A stretch of DNA of 64,000 nt from Pseudomonas sp. P818 (GTDB taxonomy: Bacteria > Pseudomonadota > Gammaproteobacteria > Pseudomonadales > Pseudomonadaceae), in the NCBI RefSeq assembly GCF_000418555.1, contig NZ_ATKM01000009.1, positions 124,001 to 188,000 on the forward strand, read 5' to 3'. The translations under genes and the position numbers were made by a program. Below, piece by piece: positions 46,058 through 54,400 of this stretch (positions are counted from its first letter, which is position 1; each line of letters starts with the position of its first letter). The notes under the pieces are model-generated. The model did not search any database, had not been told where the DNA came from, and worked only from the letters and a program-made list of their open reading frames with translations.

Positions 46058-46858
46058 TCAGCGCGTGGCGATCCAGATCAGCAGCCCGGCCTGAAACAGG
46101 CTGAACGCCACCAGGCAGGTGATGGTGAAGCGCAGGCCGCTATCTTCACGCTTGAGGCGATCGACCCGGTCTTGCAGTTTGCGCAGCTTGACGTCCTGCT
46201 CCTGCAGCGTCTGGTCGGCCTGCTGGAGCATCGCGGCGGCGTCGAGCAACTCGACGATCTGCACCTTTTCGGCATGCCAGTCGCCATGCAGCGAGCTTAC
46301 CCGCGGCGCGCTGTAGAACGGCTTGAGCTGCAGCGGGTCGCTGTACTCGATGGTAAAGCCCTGCGCCTTCAGCGCGTGATCACGGCGGGCGCGAGCGGCC
46401 TCGTTGAAATTGTCCTTGGTCGGCAGGGCGCCGCCCTCTACCTGATAGTGCGCGTAATGCTTGCGCGCCCAGGCGATGCCCTGAGCCATGAGAAAACGCC
46501 CCAAACCGCGGTTGGCCGGCTCCACGCTCAAACCCTTGTCCGGGCCGAAGCGAACCTCCTTGCGCTGATGGTCGGCCCAGACCTCCAGCAGGTTGGTCTG
46601 ACGATGCAGGCGCTGGCCAGGCACCTGGATGGTCAGGCGCAGCAGGCTGGTGTCCTTGGCATGCCGTTCTACCCGGCCGAGCTGGACGAAGCGCAGCGGC
46701 CGCGGCCCGGTTTCACGGTCGACGGGCAGCGGCGCCAGACGCAGCAGGCTGAACTGCTCGGCTGGCAGGTCAGACCAGGGGTGCGCTGCAGCGGGCGTTT
46801 CGCCTGCAACGGCTTCGGCGTCGATGGCTTGCGCCTGCGGGGCTGGGTTTTCGCTCAT
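46058..46858 (-). CDS. uncharacterised protein with GNAT-like core, coiled coil and C-terminal membrane segment
   Basis: The 266-residue protein has a central NRGLGRFLMAQGIAWARKHY that resembles the acetyl-CoA motif of GNAT acetyltransferases and RRDHALKAQGFTIEY that resembles its C-terminal strand. It ends with a coiled coil (about 205-240, LQEQDVKLRKLQDRVDRLKR) and a membrane helix (ITCLVAFSLFQAGLLIWIAT). I recall a conserved hypothetical at this place in P. aeruginosa. A membrane-tethered acetyltransferase is possible but unproven. Confidence 0.7.
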   Translation of the reverse strand: MSENPAPQAQAIDAEAVAGETPAAAHPWSDLPAEQFSLLRLAPLPVDRETGPRPLRFVQLGRVERHAKDTSLLRLTIQVPGQRLHRQTNLLEVWADHQRKEVRFGPDKGLSVEPANRGLGRFLMAQGIAWARKHYAHYQVEGGALPTKDNFNEAARARRDHALKAQGFTIEYSDPLQLKPFYSAPRVSSLHGDWHAEKVQIVELLDAAAMLQQADQTLQEQDVKLRKLQDRVDRLKREDSGLRFTITCLVAFSLFQAGLLIWIATR

Positions 46859-46894
46859 GGGCGTCCTGTGTACTGTTCGGTGGCCTTCGCTGCG

Positions 46895-47857
46895 TTATCG
46901 GCCATTTTCCTCAGCACTGGAGCGAATAAAGGCGACGATCCGCTCGCCCAGCGCACGGGCCAAGGGTAGCTGTGGATCGTCATAGGACGCTACCTGTTCG
47001 TTCCAGGCCGCCGGTGTGATGCGCATGACATGGTTCATGCCGGGAATCAGTGCCAGCTCGGCATCGGGTTTGGCCTGCTTGAGCACTTCGGCGTTGTCCG
47101 GGCTGACCTGCGCATCGTGGGTGCCCTGCACGATCAAGGCGGGCATTTGCAGCGCTGCGAAGTTCTCCGCCGGGTCCTGGCGCAGCAGGCTGATCAGATA
47201 GGGCTGTACGCTCGGCCGATACACCACCTGCAACTCCTTGGGCACTTTCGGCTGCAGCTTGCCGCGAATCAGATTGGCGAGGATGTGCCGGCTTTCGTCC
47301 AGCAACGGCGGTGGCAGGCGCATGGCCAGTTGCATGTCCAGCACCTGGCCGATGGGGTAGGCGGGGCCGGCAATCGACACCAGCGCGTCGGCCTGGCTGG
47401 CAGGCGCTGCCAGACTGGCGATCAGCGCGCCCTCGCTGTGGCCGATGAGAATCAGCCGGTCGAAGCGTGGATCGTCCCGGAGCAGCCTGGCCCAACCTTC
47501 AGCGTCGGCCACGTAGCGCTCGACGCTGAGCTCCTTCTCATCCGGCGTCGCGGCACGGCTGGCTGCCACGCCGCGCTTGTCGTAGCGCAGGCTGGCGATA
47601 CCATTGCGCGCCAGCACCTGAGCCAGCTTCTTCAGCGCATCGTTATGACCGCCCTCGGGATTGTTGCCGTCGCGGTCCGTGGGGCCGGAGCCGGCGATCA
47701 GCAGCGCCACCGGCAGCGGTTTGTCGCTTTGCGGCACCAGCAGGCTGCCGTACAGGGTGCCCTGGTCGGTGTCGAGGCTGATGGGCTGTTGGCGGGTGGT
47801 GTTGGCCTGGGCCAGGCCAGTGATCAGGGTGAGGGACAAGAGCAGGGCTCGCAGCAT
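46895..47857 (-). CDS. secreted alpha/beta hydrolase
   Basis: The 320-residue protein starts with a signal peptide (MLRALLLSLTLITGLAQA) and has an alpha/beta-hydrolase fold: ALLIAGSGPTDRDGNN near the start, LRYDKRGVAAS, the nucleophile elbow GHSEGA, VQGTHDAQVSPDNAE with the acidic residue, and PGMNHVMRI with the histidine. It is probably a periplasmic esterase or peptidase of unknown substrate. The start at 47857 places the signal peptide at the N terminus. It is divergent from aroC. Confidence 0.85.
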   Translation of the reverse strand: MLRALLLSLTLITGLAQANTTRQQPISLDTDQGTLYGSLLVPQSDKPLPVALLIAGSGPTDRDGNNPEGGHNDALKKLAQVLARNGIASLRYDKRGVAASRAATPDEKELSVERYVADAEGWARLLRDDPRFDRLILIGHSEGALIASLAAPASQADALVSIAGPAYPIGQVLDMQLAMRLPPPLLDESRHILANLIRGKLQPKVPKELQVVYRPSVQPYLISLLRQDPAENFAALQMPALIVQGTHDAQVSPDNAEVLKQAKPDAELALIPGMNHVMRITPAAWNEQVASYDDPQLPLARALGERIVAFIRSSAEENGR

Positions 47858-47912
47858 GATGAGGGCAGGGTAGTGGCAGGTTGGCATTGGACGCATCCGA
47901 ACGAGCAAGGTT

Positions 47913-48054
47913 CGGGCACTTCTAAAAACTAGCTGCGTTGTCATCACTGCGTTAGAAAACAGGCTCAAATGCTCATTTACAGCCTGTAAACTCCGCTTTT
48001 CGCCTGTTTTCAGCCTTGTGCTGACTGCCTCGCTTACGTTTTTAGAAATGCCCG
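47913..48054. mobile_element. MITE-like hairpin element, 142 bp, upstream of aroC
   Basis: Termini CGGGCACTTCTAAAAAC and GTTTTTAGAAATGCCCG match with one mismatch. Inside are AAAACAGGC and GCCTGTTTT arms and the core GCTCATTTAC AGCCT GTAAACTCC, as in the elements at 11321 and 17740. It separates the hydrolase and aroC promoters. Confidence 0.6.
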
Positions 48055-48155
48055 TTCGGGGTGAACTGCAAGTAGGTGGCAGGTATACTCGCCCACCTTG
48101 TGAATCGGGCCTGCGCAGTGGCAGGCCGATGCTGAATCTCGCGGAGCGTCTTCCC

Positions 48156-49247
48156 ATGTCCGGCAATACCTACGGCAAGCTGTTCACCGTCACCACCGCT
48201 GGCGAAAGCCATGGCCCGGCGCTGGTCGCCATCGTCGACGGTTGCCCGCCCGGTGTCGAGATTTCCCTGGAAGACCTGCAGCGCGACCTCGACCGCCGCA
48301 AGCCGGGCACCAGCCGCCACACCACGCAGCGCCAGGAGCCCGACGAGGTGGAAATCCTTTCCGGCGTGTTCGAGGGCAAGACCACCGGTTGCGCCATCGG
48401 TCTGCTGATCCGCAATACCGACCAGAAGTCCAAGGACTATTCGGCGATCAAGGATCTGTTCCGTCCGGCGCATGCCGACTACACCTACCACCACAAGTAC
48501 GGCATCCGCGACTACCGTGGCGGTGGCCGTAGTTCGGCGCGCGAGACCGCCATGCGCGTGGCGGCCGGTGCCATCGCCAAGAAGTACCTGGCCAGCCAGG
48601 GTATCGTCATCCGGGGCTACATGAGCCAGCTCGGCCCCATCGAGATTCCGTTCAAGACCTGGGATTCGGTGGAGGAGAACGCCTTCTTCAGCCCTGACCC
48701 GGACAAGGTACCGGAACTCGAGGCCTACATGGATCAGCTGCGCCGTGACCAGGATTCGGTCGGTGCGAAAATCACTGTGGTCGCTGAAGGCGTCATGCCG
48801 GGCCTCGGCGAACCGATTTTCGATCGCCTCGATGCCGAACTGGCCCATGCACTGATGAGCATCAACGCGGTCAAGGGCGTGGAGATTGGCGCCGGTTTCG
48901 CCTGCGTCGCCCAGCGTGGCACCGAGCACCGCGACGAGCTGACCCCGGAGGGCTTCCTCTCCAATAACGCCGGCGGCATTCTCGGCGGTATCTCCAGCGG
49001 CCAGCCGATCATCGCCCACCTGGCGCTCAAGCCGACCTCCAGCATCACCACGCCGGGGCGTTCCATCGACGTCGACGGCAACCCGGTGGACGTCATCACC
49101 AAGGGCCGTCACGACCCTTGCGTCGGCATCCGCGCCACGCCTATCGCCGAGGCGATGATGGCCATCGTGCTGATGGATCACCTGCTGCGTCACCGTGGGC
49201 AGAACGCCGACGTGCGCGTCACCACGCCGGTGCTGCCACAACTGTGA
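48156..49247 (+). CDS. aroC: chorismate synthase
   Basis: The 363-residue enzyme makes chorismate from 5-enolpyruvylshikimate 3-phosphate using reduced [23 protein letters not shown] begins the protein at ATG 48156, and [20 protein letters not shown] and [20 protein letters not shown] are signature regions. It is immediately followed (13 bp) by an MFS gene, the same pair as in P. aeruginosa. Full length and no odd features. Confidence 0.98.
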   Translation: MSGNTYGKLFTVTTAGESHGPALVAIVDGCPPGVEISLEDLQRDLDRRKPGTSRHTTQRQEPDEVEILSGVFEGKTTGCAIGLLIRNTDQKSKDYSAIKDLFRPAHADYTYHHKYGIRDYRGGGRSSARETAMRVAAGAIAKKYLASQGIVIRGYMSQLGPIEIPFKTWDSVEENAFFSPDPDKVPELEAYMDQLRRDQDSVGAKITVVAEGVMPGLGEPIFDRLDAELAHALMSINAVKGVEIGAGFACVAQRGTEHRDELTPEGFLSNNAGGILGGISSGQPIIAHLALKPTSSITTPGRSIDVDGNPVDVITKGRHDPCVGIRATPIAEAMMAIVLMDHLLRHRGQNADVRVTTPVLPQL

Positions 49248-49260
49248 CCCGGGCGGCGGC

Positions 49261-50467
49261 ATGAGCGCGGCATTGCCGTACTGGCGGCTGTCCGGTTTCT
49301 ACTTCTTCTACTTCGCCCTGCTCGGGGGGACGGCGCCATTCCTGGCGCTGTACTTCGACCACCTGGGCTTTTCCCCGGCGCGCATCGGCGAGCTGATCGC
49401 CATTCCCATGCTGATGCGCTGCGTGGCACCGAATCTGTGGGGCTGGCTGGGTGACTACACCGGCCAGCGCCTGCTCATTTTCTACGCCATTCCTGGCGCT
49501 GTACTTCGACCACCTGGGCTTTTCCCATGCTGACGTGCGCTTCGGTGCGCTTTGTACGCTGGCTTGTTTCGCCGGCATCTTCCTCGATCAGAGCTATGCC
49601 TGGCTGGCGCTGATCATGGCCACCCATGCCTTCTTCTGGCATGCGGTGCTGCCGCAGTTCGAAGTCATCACCCTGGCGCATCTGCGTGAGCAGGCGGCGC
49701 GCTACAGCCAGATTCGCCTGTGGGGCAGCATCGGTTTCATCGTCGCCGTGGTCGGTCTCGGCCTGCTGTTCGAGTGGCTCAGCCTGGACGCCTATCCGGC
49801 AGCGCTGGTGGCGATCATGGCCGGCATAGTCGCCGGCAGTTTCTGGGTACCCAATGCACAGCCGCTGCAGCGGCCGAACATGCCGGAACAGGGTGGTTTC
49901 ATGCACCAGCTGCGCCGTCCCGGCATCCTTGCATTCTATGTCTGCGTCGGTCTGATGCAGTTGAGCAATGGCCCGTACTACACCTTCCTCACCCTGCACC
50001 TGGAGGGCGTCGGCTACAGCCGCGGCGCCATCGGTCTGTTCTGGGCGCTGGGGGTGGTGGCGGAGATCCTGCTGTTTCTGGTCATGGCGCGGCTGCTGCA
50101 GCGTTACTCGCTGCGCACCGTGCTGCTGGCCAGCTTCCTGATCACCGCCTTACGCTGGCTGCTGCTGGGCAACCTGGCGCAGTACCTGCCGCTGTTGCTG
50201 TTGGCGCAGTGCATGCACGCCGCCACCTTCGGCGCTTTCCATGCCGCCTGCATCCACTTCGTACAGCGCAGTTTCGCCGATCGTCAGCAAGGCCAGGGGC
50301 AGGCGCTCTACGCCAGCCTGGCCGGTATCGGCGGCGCCTTCGGGGCGCTTTATGCCGGTTACAGCTGGAAGGGACTGGGGCCGGCCTGGACCTTCGCCAT
50401 CGCCAGTCTGGTAGCCTTGCTCGCAGCCTTCATCATTGCCACCCGTCTGCCGCCCGAGCGGCCCTGA
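49261..50467 (+). pseudogene. MFS transporter interrupted by a local duplication
   Basis: The start (ATG 49261, SAALPYWRLSGFYFFYFALL) and the later frame (RFGALCTLACFAGIFLDQSY through TRLPPERP) belong to one MFS_1-like transporter of about 380 residues, but a mosaic of about 55 bp near 49481-49533 shifts the frame and adds a stop at 49531-49533. The mosaic contains a 42-bp exact copy of 49334-49375 (at 49485-49526) followed by an 11-bp copy of 49404-49414. Without it the frames would join as GQRLLI-(x)-RFGALC. Conserved parts include SNGPYYTFLTLHLEGVGYSR. It may be an assembly artefact rather than a real mutation. Confidence 0.8.
49485..49533. repeat. Mosaic duplication patch inside the MFS gene
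   Basis: Bases 49485-49526 equal 49334-49375 exactly (42 bp) and the next stretch TCCCATGCTGA (49523-49533) equals 49404-49414. The sources lie in the same order about 150 bp upstream, as in the xdhA mosaic. Confidence 0.95.
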
Positions 50468-50483
50468 ATCGAGTGAACCCTTC

Positions 50484-51023
50484 ATGAGCAGCCTCGCCGT
50501 CCACCTGCACACCTCACCGGAACTGCCGAACAAGATACTGAACCACGCCGATGACATCGCCAGCACCCTGGCAGCGGCAGGCATCGACTATCGACGGGTG
50601 GAGCTGCCGGCCGCGCTGCGCCCGGGGTGCGAGCAGGCAGAGTGCGACGCGGCCTGTGGTCTGTGGTTGCAGGCGCTCATGGGCAAGGAAGGTCATGTGC
50701 AGCAGGAACTGTTCAACCTGCAGCGCAACCATCCGCAGAAGCTGGAGTTGCGCGCGCGTTACCTGGATGAGCAGGTGCAGGCTTCTACCTGCGCCTGGTT
50801 GTTCATCGGTGGGTTCGCTCAGCTCGCCGTGCATCTGGATGGCTATGTCTACCTGCTGCAAGGCGAGCGTGGCGATTTGCTGACCCTGCCGGCTGGCACC
50901 CCTCACTGGTTCGACCTGGGCGAGGAGCCGCATGCGCTGGTGCTGCGCCTGAGCCAGAGTGACGAGACGCCGGAGCGCACCGGTGGCGATATCGCCAGCC
51001 GTTTCCCTCGGCTGGAGGCGTGA
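50484..51023 (+). CDS. acireductone dioxygenase-like protein lacking three metal ligands
   Basis: The 179-residue cupin-fold protein is clearly derived from acireductone dioxygenase (MtnD): NHPQKLELRARYLDE, LPAGTPHWFDLGEEPHALVL and GGDIASRFPRLEA are near-identical to the family. In the enzyme the metal is held by His96, His98, Glu102 and His140 (Klebsiella numbering). Here the first three positions are Gln97, Gln99 and Cys103 (EQVQASTC), and only His141 remains. Methionine-salvage chemistry is therefore unlikely. It may be a decayed or repurposed copy. The neighbouring mtnB and mtnC, expected from P. aeruginosa synteny, are not here. Confidence 0.85.
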   Translation: MSSLAVHLHTSPELPNKILNHADDIASTLAAAGIDYRRVELPAALRPGCEQAECDAACGLWLQALMGKEGHVQQELFNLQRNHPQKLELRARYLDEQVQASTCAWLFIGGFAQLAVHLDGYVYLLQGERGDLLTLPAGTPHWFDLGEEPHALVLRLSQSDETPERTGGDIASRFPRLEA

Positions 51024-51084
51024 GGGAACCGGCGCATGCCGCCGACTATCCTATGCAGGCAACCTTTCAGACAGGAGTGTCGTC

Positions 51085-51276
51085 ATGGGTTCTACCTTCA
51101 ACGGGCTGATTGGCCTGGTCATCCTGGCACTGGATATCTGGGCCATCATCAACGTGATCAAAAGCAACGCCGAGACCGGGATCAAGATCCTGTGGATTTT
51201 GCTGATCGCGCTGTTGCCGGTGCTCGGTTTGATCATCTGGGCGCTGATGGGCCCCCGCGGTAACGTCAGATTGTGA
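51085..51276 (+). CDS. small PLDc_N-domain membrane protein
   Basis: The 63-residue protein has two membrane segments, with LVILALDIWAIINVIKS and ILWILLIALLPVLGLIIWAL, ending in MGPRGN. This is the phospholipase D N-terminal (PLDc_N) pattern found in many small stand-alone membrane proteins with no known enzyme activity. An AGGAG motif precedes the ATG at 51085. Its stop overlaps the next gene's GTG start by four bases. Confidence 0.85.
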   Translation: MGSTFNGLIGLVILALDIWAIINVIKSNAETGIKILWILLIALLPVLGLIIWALMGPRGNVRL

Positions 51277-51830
51277 GCCGCCTGTGGTTGTTGGCTCTGG
51301 TGCTGCTGCCGCTCTGGGGCACAGCAGCAGAGAGTACCGATGCCTGGCAGGCCTTGCGCGAAGGTCGCGCAGTGCTGCTCATGCGCCATGCCACTGCACC
51401 GGGTACCGGCGATCCGGCCAATTTTCGCCTGGGACAATGCGAAACCCAGCGCAACCTGAACGATCAGGGGCGCGCCGAGGCCCGGCGCTGGGGCGAGCTG
51501 CTCGCGCGTCAAGGCATCGAGCGACCACGGTTGCTCAGCAGCCGTTGGTGCCGTGCGCTGGATACCGCCAGCGGCATGCAGCGCGGCCCGGTGCAACCCT
51601 TCGCTGCGCTGGATTCGTTCTTCGGGCAACCCGAGGATGGCGCCGAGCAGACCGCCGAGCTGATTCGCCTGATCAACGACTTATCTGAAGGTGCACCGCT
51701 GGTGCTGATCTCCCATCAGGTCAACATCACCGCCTTGACCGGGATCTTCCCCGCCTCGGGCGAAGGTTTGATCCTGCCTCTACCGCTGCGTCCGCAGGCT
51801 ATGCCACTGGCTCGCGTCCGCGCGCCCTGA
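51273..51830 (+). CDS. histidine phosphatase family protein, exported
   Basis: The 185-residue protein starts from a GTG at 51273 overlapping the previous gene and has a signal peptide (MSRLWLLALVLLPLWGTAAE). The phosphohistidine motif is LLMRHATAPG; further residues are LSSRWCRALDTA (second Arg) and VLISHQVNITALTG (second His). It probably acts in the periplasm on an unknown phosphate ester. Co-transcription with the small membrane protein is likely. Confidence 0.88.
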   Translation: MSRLWLLALVLLPLWGTAAESTDAWQALREGRAVLLMRHATAPGTGDPANFRLGQCETQRNLNDQGRAEARRWGELLARQGIERPRLLSSRWCRALDTASGMQRGPVQPFAALDSFFGQPEDGAEQTAELIRLINDLSEGAPLVLISHQVNITALTGIFPASGEGLILPLPLRPQAMPLARVRAP

Positions 51831-51831
51831 T

Positions 51832-52329
51832 CTAGAAAGGCAGCCGTACCTGCTTTGCCTGCAATACGCCTTCTAGCTCCAGCAACTGCTGTTTGCGCGG
51901 CAGGCCACCGGCATAACCGGTCAGGCTGCCGTTGCGGCCGATCACGCGATGGCAGGGCACGATGATGGAGATCGGGTTGGCGCCGTTGGCCGTGCCTACC
52001 GCGCGTACGGCCTGCGGCTTGCCGATGGCATGGGCCAGCTCCGAATAGCTGCAGGTGCGGCCATAGGGAATCGCTTGCAGTGCCTGCCACACTGCCTGTT
52101 GAAAGGCCGTGCCTCTGGGGGCCAGGCGCAGTTCGAACTGCTGGCGCTTGCCGGCGAAGTATTCATCGAGCTGGCGGCATACGGCATCCAGCTCACGGCT
52201 GGCGGGCTGCCAGCTGTTCTCGATGCGCCAGGGGCGGCTGTCGAGCTCCATCAGCAGCAGTTGCAGGCCACTTTCGTCACCTGCGATGAACAGCGGCCCG
52301 ATGGGACTGTCGTGATGGCGGTAATGCAT
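51832..52329 (-). CDS. ogt: methylated-DNA-[protein]-cysteine S-methyltransferase
   Basis: The 165-residue suicide enzyme removes methyl groups from O6-methylguanine. The active-site PCHRVIG has Cys126, preceded by VGTANGANPISIIV. It lacks any Ada-type N-terminal domain, so it is the Ogt type. The start at 52329 (MHYRHHDSPIG) lies two bases beyond the end of alkA, so the two repair genes form an operon. It converges with the phosphatase gene with a one-base gap. Confidence 0.95.
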   Translation of the reverse strand: MHYRHHDSPIGPLFIAGDESGLQLLLMELDSRPWRIENSWQPASRELDAVCRQLDEYFAGKRQQFELRLAPRGTAFQQAVWQALQAIPYGRTCSYSELAHAIGKPQAVRAVGTANGANPISIIVPCHRVIGRNGSLTGYAGGLPRKQQLLELEGVLQAKQVRLPF

Positions 52330-52331
52330 GG

Positions 52332-53210
52332 TCAGCCTCCCGAGTAGCAGTGCCAGAGATGCGCAGCAGCGTAAGCCCGCCACGGTCGCCAGGCTTCCGC
52401 GCGGGCTTTAAGGCGCCGCGCATCGATGCCCCCGACTCCCCAAACCGGTGCCTTGAGCAGGCCAAGATCGCTGGCGGGAAAGGCATCGGCCTCACCGAAG
52501 GCGCGCAGTGCGATGTACTCCGCGGTCCACGGGCCGATGCCGGGCAGGGCGCACAATCGCTCGATCAGCGCTGCGCTGCCTTCTTGCAGATCGAGCTTGA
52601 GGCTGCCATCGGCAATTCGTGCAGCGAAATGCTGCAGGCACTGGACGCGCTTGCCAGGCATGCCGATGCCGGTCAGATCGGCTTCGGCAAGCGCCTGCGG
52701 CGAGGGGAACAGACGATTGATGCCCAGCGCTTGCGGTGTCTCGATCGGCGTTCCGACACGCTGCACCAGACGCCCGACTATGGTAACTGCCGCCTTGACC
52801 GTGACCTGCTGGCCGACGATGGCGCGTACTGCCTGCTCGAACGGATCGAAGGCCACGGGCAGGCGCAGGCCGGGGTTGCGCAGCAGCAGCGGGGCCAGCA
52901 GTTCATCAGCGCCGAGATGGCGGGCAATGGTTTCGGGCTCGCTGTCGAGATCGAACATGCGTCGTACGCGCTGTTCCAGTTGATCGAGATGCGCGGGTGA
53001 TGCGATACGGCAGCGCAGTTCCAGTGCATTCTGCCCAGGCAGCGGCGTCACCCGCAGCCAGCCGGGCACACCGTCGATGCTGAAGCCGCGGCTATAGCTA
53101 TCCGCGCTCAGCGACTCCAGGCCGGGTATCGCGCGCAGTGCGAAGTGGCCGTGGAATTGTTGCCAGTTCCACGGCGGTTGATAGGGCAGGAGCAGGGTAA
53201 TGATGTTCAT
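52332..53210 (-). CDS. alkA: DNA-3-methyladenine glycosylase II (AlkA type)
   Basis: The 292-residue protein has an AlkA N-terminal beta-domain (PPWNWQQFHGHFALRAIPGL) and the helix-hairpin-helix glycosylase domain with RAIVGQQVTVKAAVTIVGRL and LPGIGPWTAEYIALRAFGEA. The catalytic aspartate is near residue 248 in FPASDLGLLKAP. It excises 3-methyladenine and other alkylated bases. The downstream ogt handles O6-alkylguanine, so the pair forms an alkylation-repair unit. The ATG at 53210 fits the family N terminus. Confidence 0.94.
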   Translation of the reverse strand: MNIITLLLPYQPPWNWQQFHGHFALRAIPGLESLSADSYSRGFSIDGVPGWLRVTPLPGQNALELRCRIASPAHLDQLEQRVRRMFDLDSEPETIARHLGADELLAPLLLRNPGLRLPVAFDPFEQAVRAIVGQQVTVKAAVTIVGRLVQRVGTPIETPQALGINRLFPSPQALAEADLTGIGMPGKRVQCLQHFAARIADGSLKLDLQEGSAALIERLCALPGIGPWTAEYIALRAFGEADAFPASDLGLLKAPVWGVGGIDARRLKARAEAWRPWRAYAAAHLWHCYSGG

Positions 53211-53276
53211 GGCTGGCACCCTAGCTCGGCGTTTGGGTGTTGTCAGCGTGAAGATGACTTTCAAACTGGCAAACAG

Positions 53277-54302
53277 TTATACCAGCAGCCCCGCTTCACG
53301 CTGATAGCGCCCAGGCGTGGTGCCTTTCCAGCGTTTGAAGGCATGGATGAAATTGGACAGCTCGCCATAACCCAGGCGTTCGGCAATTTCCTCCAGGCTC
53401 AGGCCGCCTGCAGCGAGCAGGTCCTCGGCCAGGGCTTGGCGCACTTCGTCCTGCAGGGCGCGGAAGCTGGTGCCTTCTGCCATCAGGCGACGACGCAGGG
53501 TACGACTGCTCAGGTGCAGGCGGCCTGCGACCTGTTCCATGTCGGCGATCTGTCCTGGCGATTGCAGCAGCAACTGGCGTACGCGCCCGGCCAGGCCCTG
53601 GTGCCATTGATGGCGTGCCAGCACTGCCTGGCATTGTTGCTCGCAAGCGCTGACCAGTTGTGGGTTGGCCCGCGGCAGCGGGTTGTCCAGCAGGTCGGCG
53701 GCAAAGCCCATTCGATTGCAGGGTGCGCCGAACCGTGGTGTCTGGCCGAAGGCGGCGATGAAGGGCGAAACGTCGGCAGGGGGTGCCTGGCGCAATTCCA
53801 CGTCCAGCAGCCGCAGCGTGCTGCCGAGGAGTTCGCGCACAACCACCAGAGCACCGAGCATGTCGCGTTGCACGATGAAATCATGCAGCCCTGGGGGCAG
53901 GGCGTTGTCGTCGAAGTTCAGGCTGGCGACTGCTTCATCCACGCTCAGGCTGATGCGGGTGAAGGCGTAGGTCAGGCCGTGATAACGCAGGCCCAGCTCG
54001 GCCGCCTGACGTGCCGTGGCACTGCTGAGAATCGCATAACCCCAGGCACCGTAACTGGTCACGTGGTAGCGACGGCCAGCCTGCAGGCCCAGGTCTTCGA
54101 CTGTGGGAAGCGCCTCGATCAGGTTGGCGATCAACTGCAGTTCGCGCTGCGCTTCGATCTCCCCGTTCAGGCTGGCTAGCTGCATCGGGCTGAGCCCGGT
54201 TTCACGCAGGCAGCTGTCCAGGCTCAGGCCAAGGTCGAGCCCCAGTTGGGTGAGCAGCTGGATGCTGATGATGCTGCGTCGTGCGGGCCAGGGCGCTGAC
54301 AT
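53277..54302 (-). CDS. AraC-family regulator (divergent from a monooxygenase operon)
   Basis: The 341-residue protein has an N-terminal arabinose-binding-like effector domain (LGLDLGLSLDSCLRETGLSP) and a C-terminal AraC DNA-binding domain (ISSRTLRRRLMAEGTSFRA-like, GLSLEEIAERLGYGELSNFI, FKRWKGTTPGRYQRE). The start at 54302 (MSAPWPARRS) is preferred. It is 98 bp from the flavin monooxygenase gene on the other strand and probably controls it. Confidence 0.9.
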   Translation of the reverse strand: MSAPWPARRSIISIQLLTQLGLDLGLSLDSCLRETGLSPMQLASLNGEIEAQRELQLIANLIEALPTVEDLGLQAGRRYHVTSYGAWGYAILSSATARQAAELGLRYHGLTYAFTRISLSVDEAVASLNFDDNALPPGLHDFIVQRDMLGALVVVRELLGSTLRLLDVELRQAPPADVSPFIAAFGQTPRFGAPCNRMGFAADLLDNPLPRANPQLVSACEQQCQAVLARHQWHQGLAGRVRQLLLQSPGQIADMEQVAGRLHLSSRTLRRRLMAEGTSFRALQDEVRQALAEDLLAAGGLSLEEIAERLGYGELSNFIHAFKRWKGTTPGRYQREAGLLV

Positions 54303-54400
54303 AGGTTGTCCGGAAATCACAATATCCTGGCCGACTATGCCATAACCCAGGCAGTGCGGGGCAAGTAGCATCAGCTCATCGCCATACACGGGTCACTACA

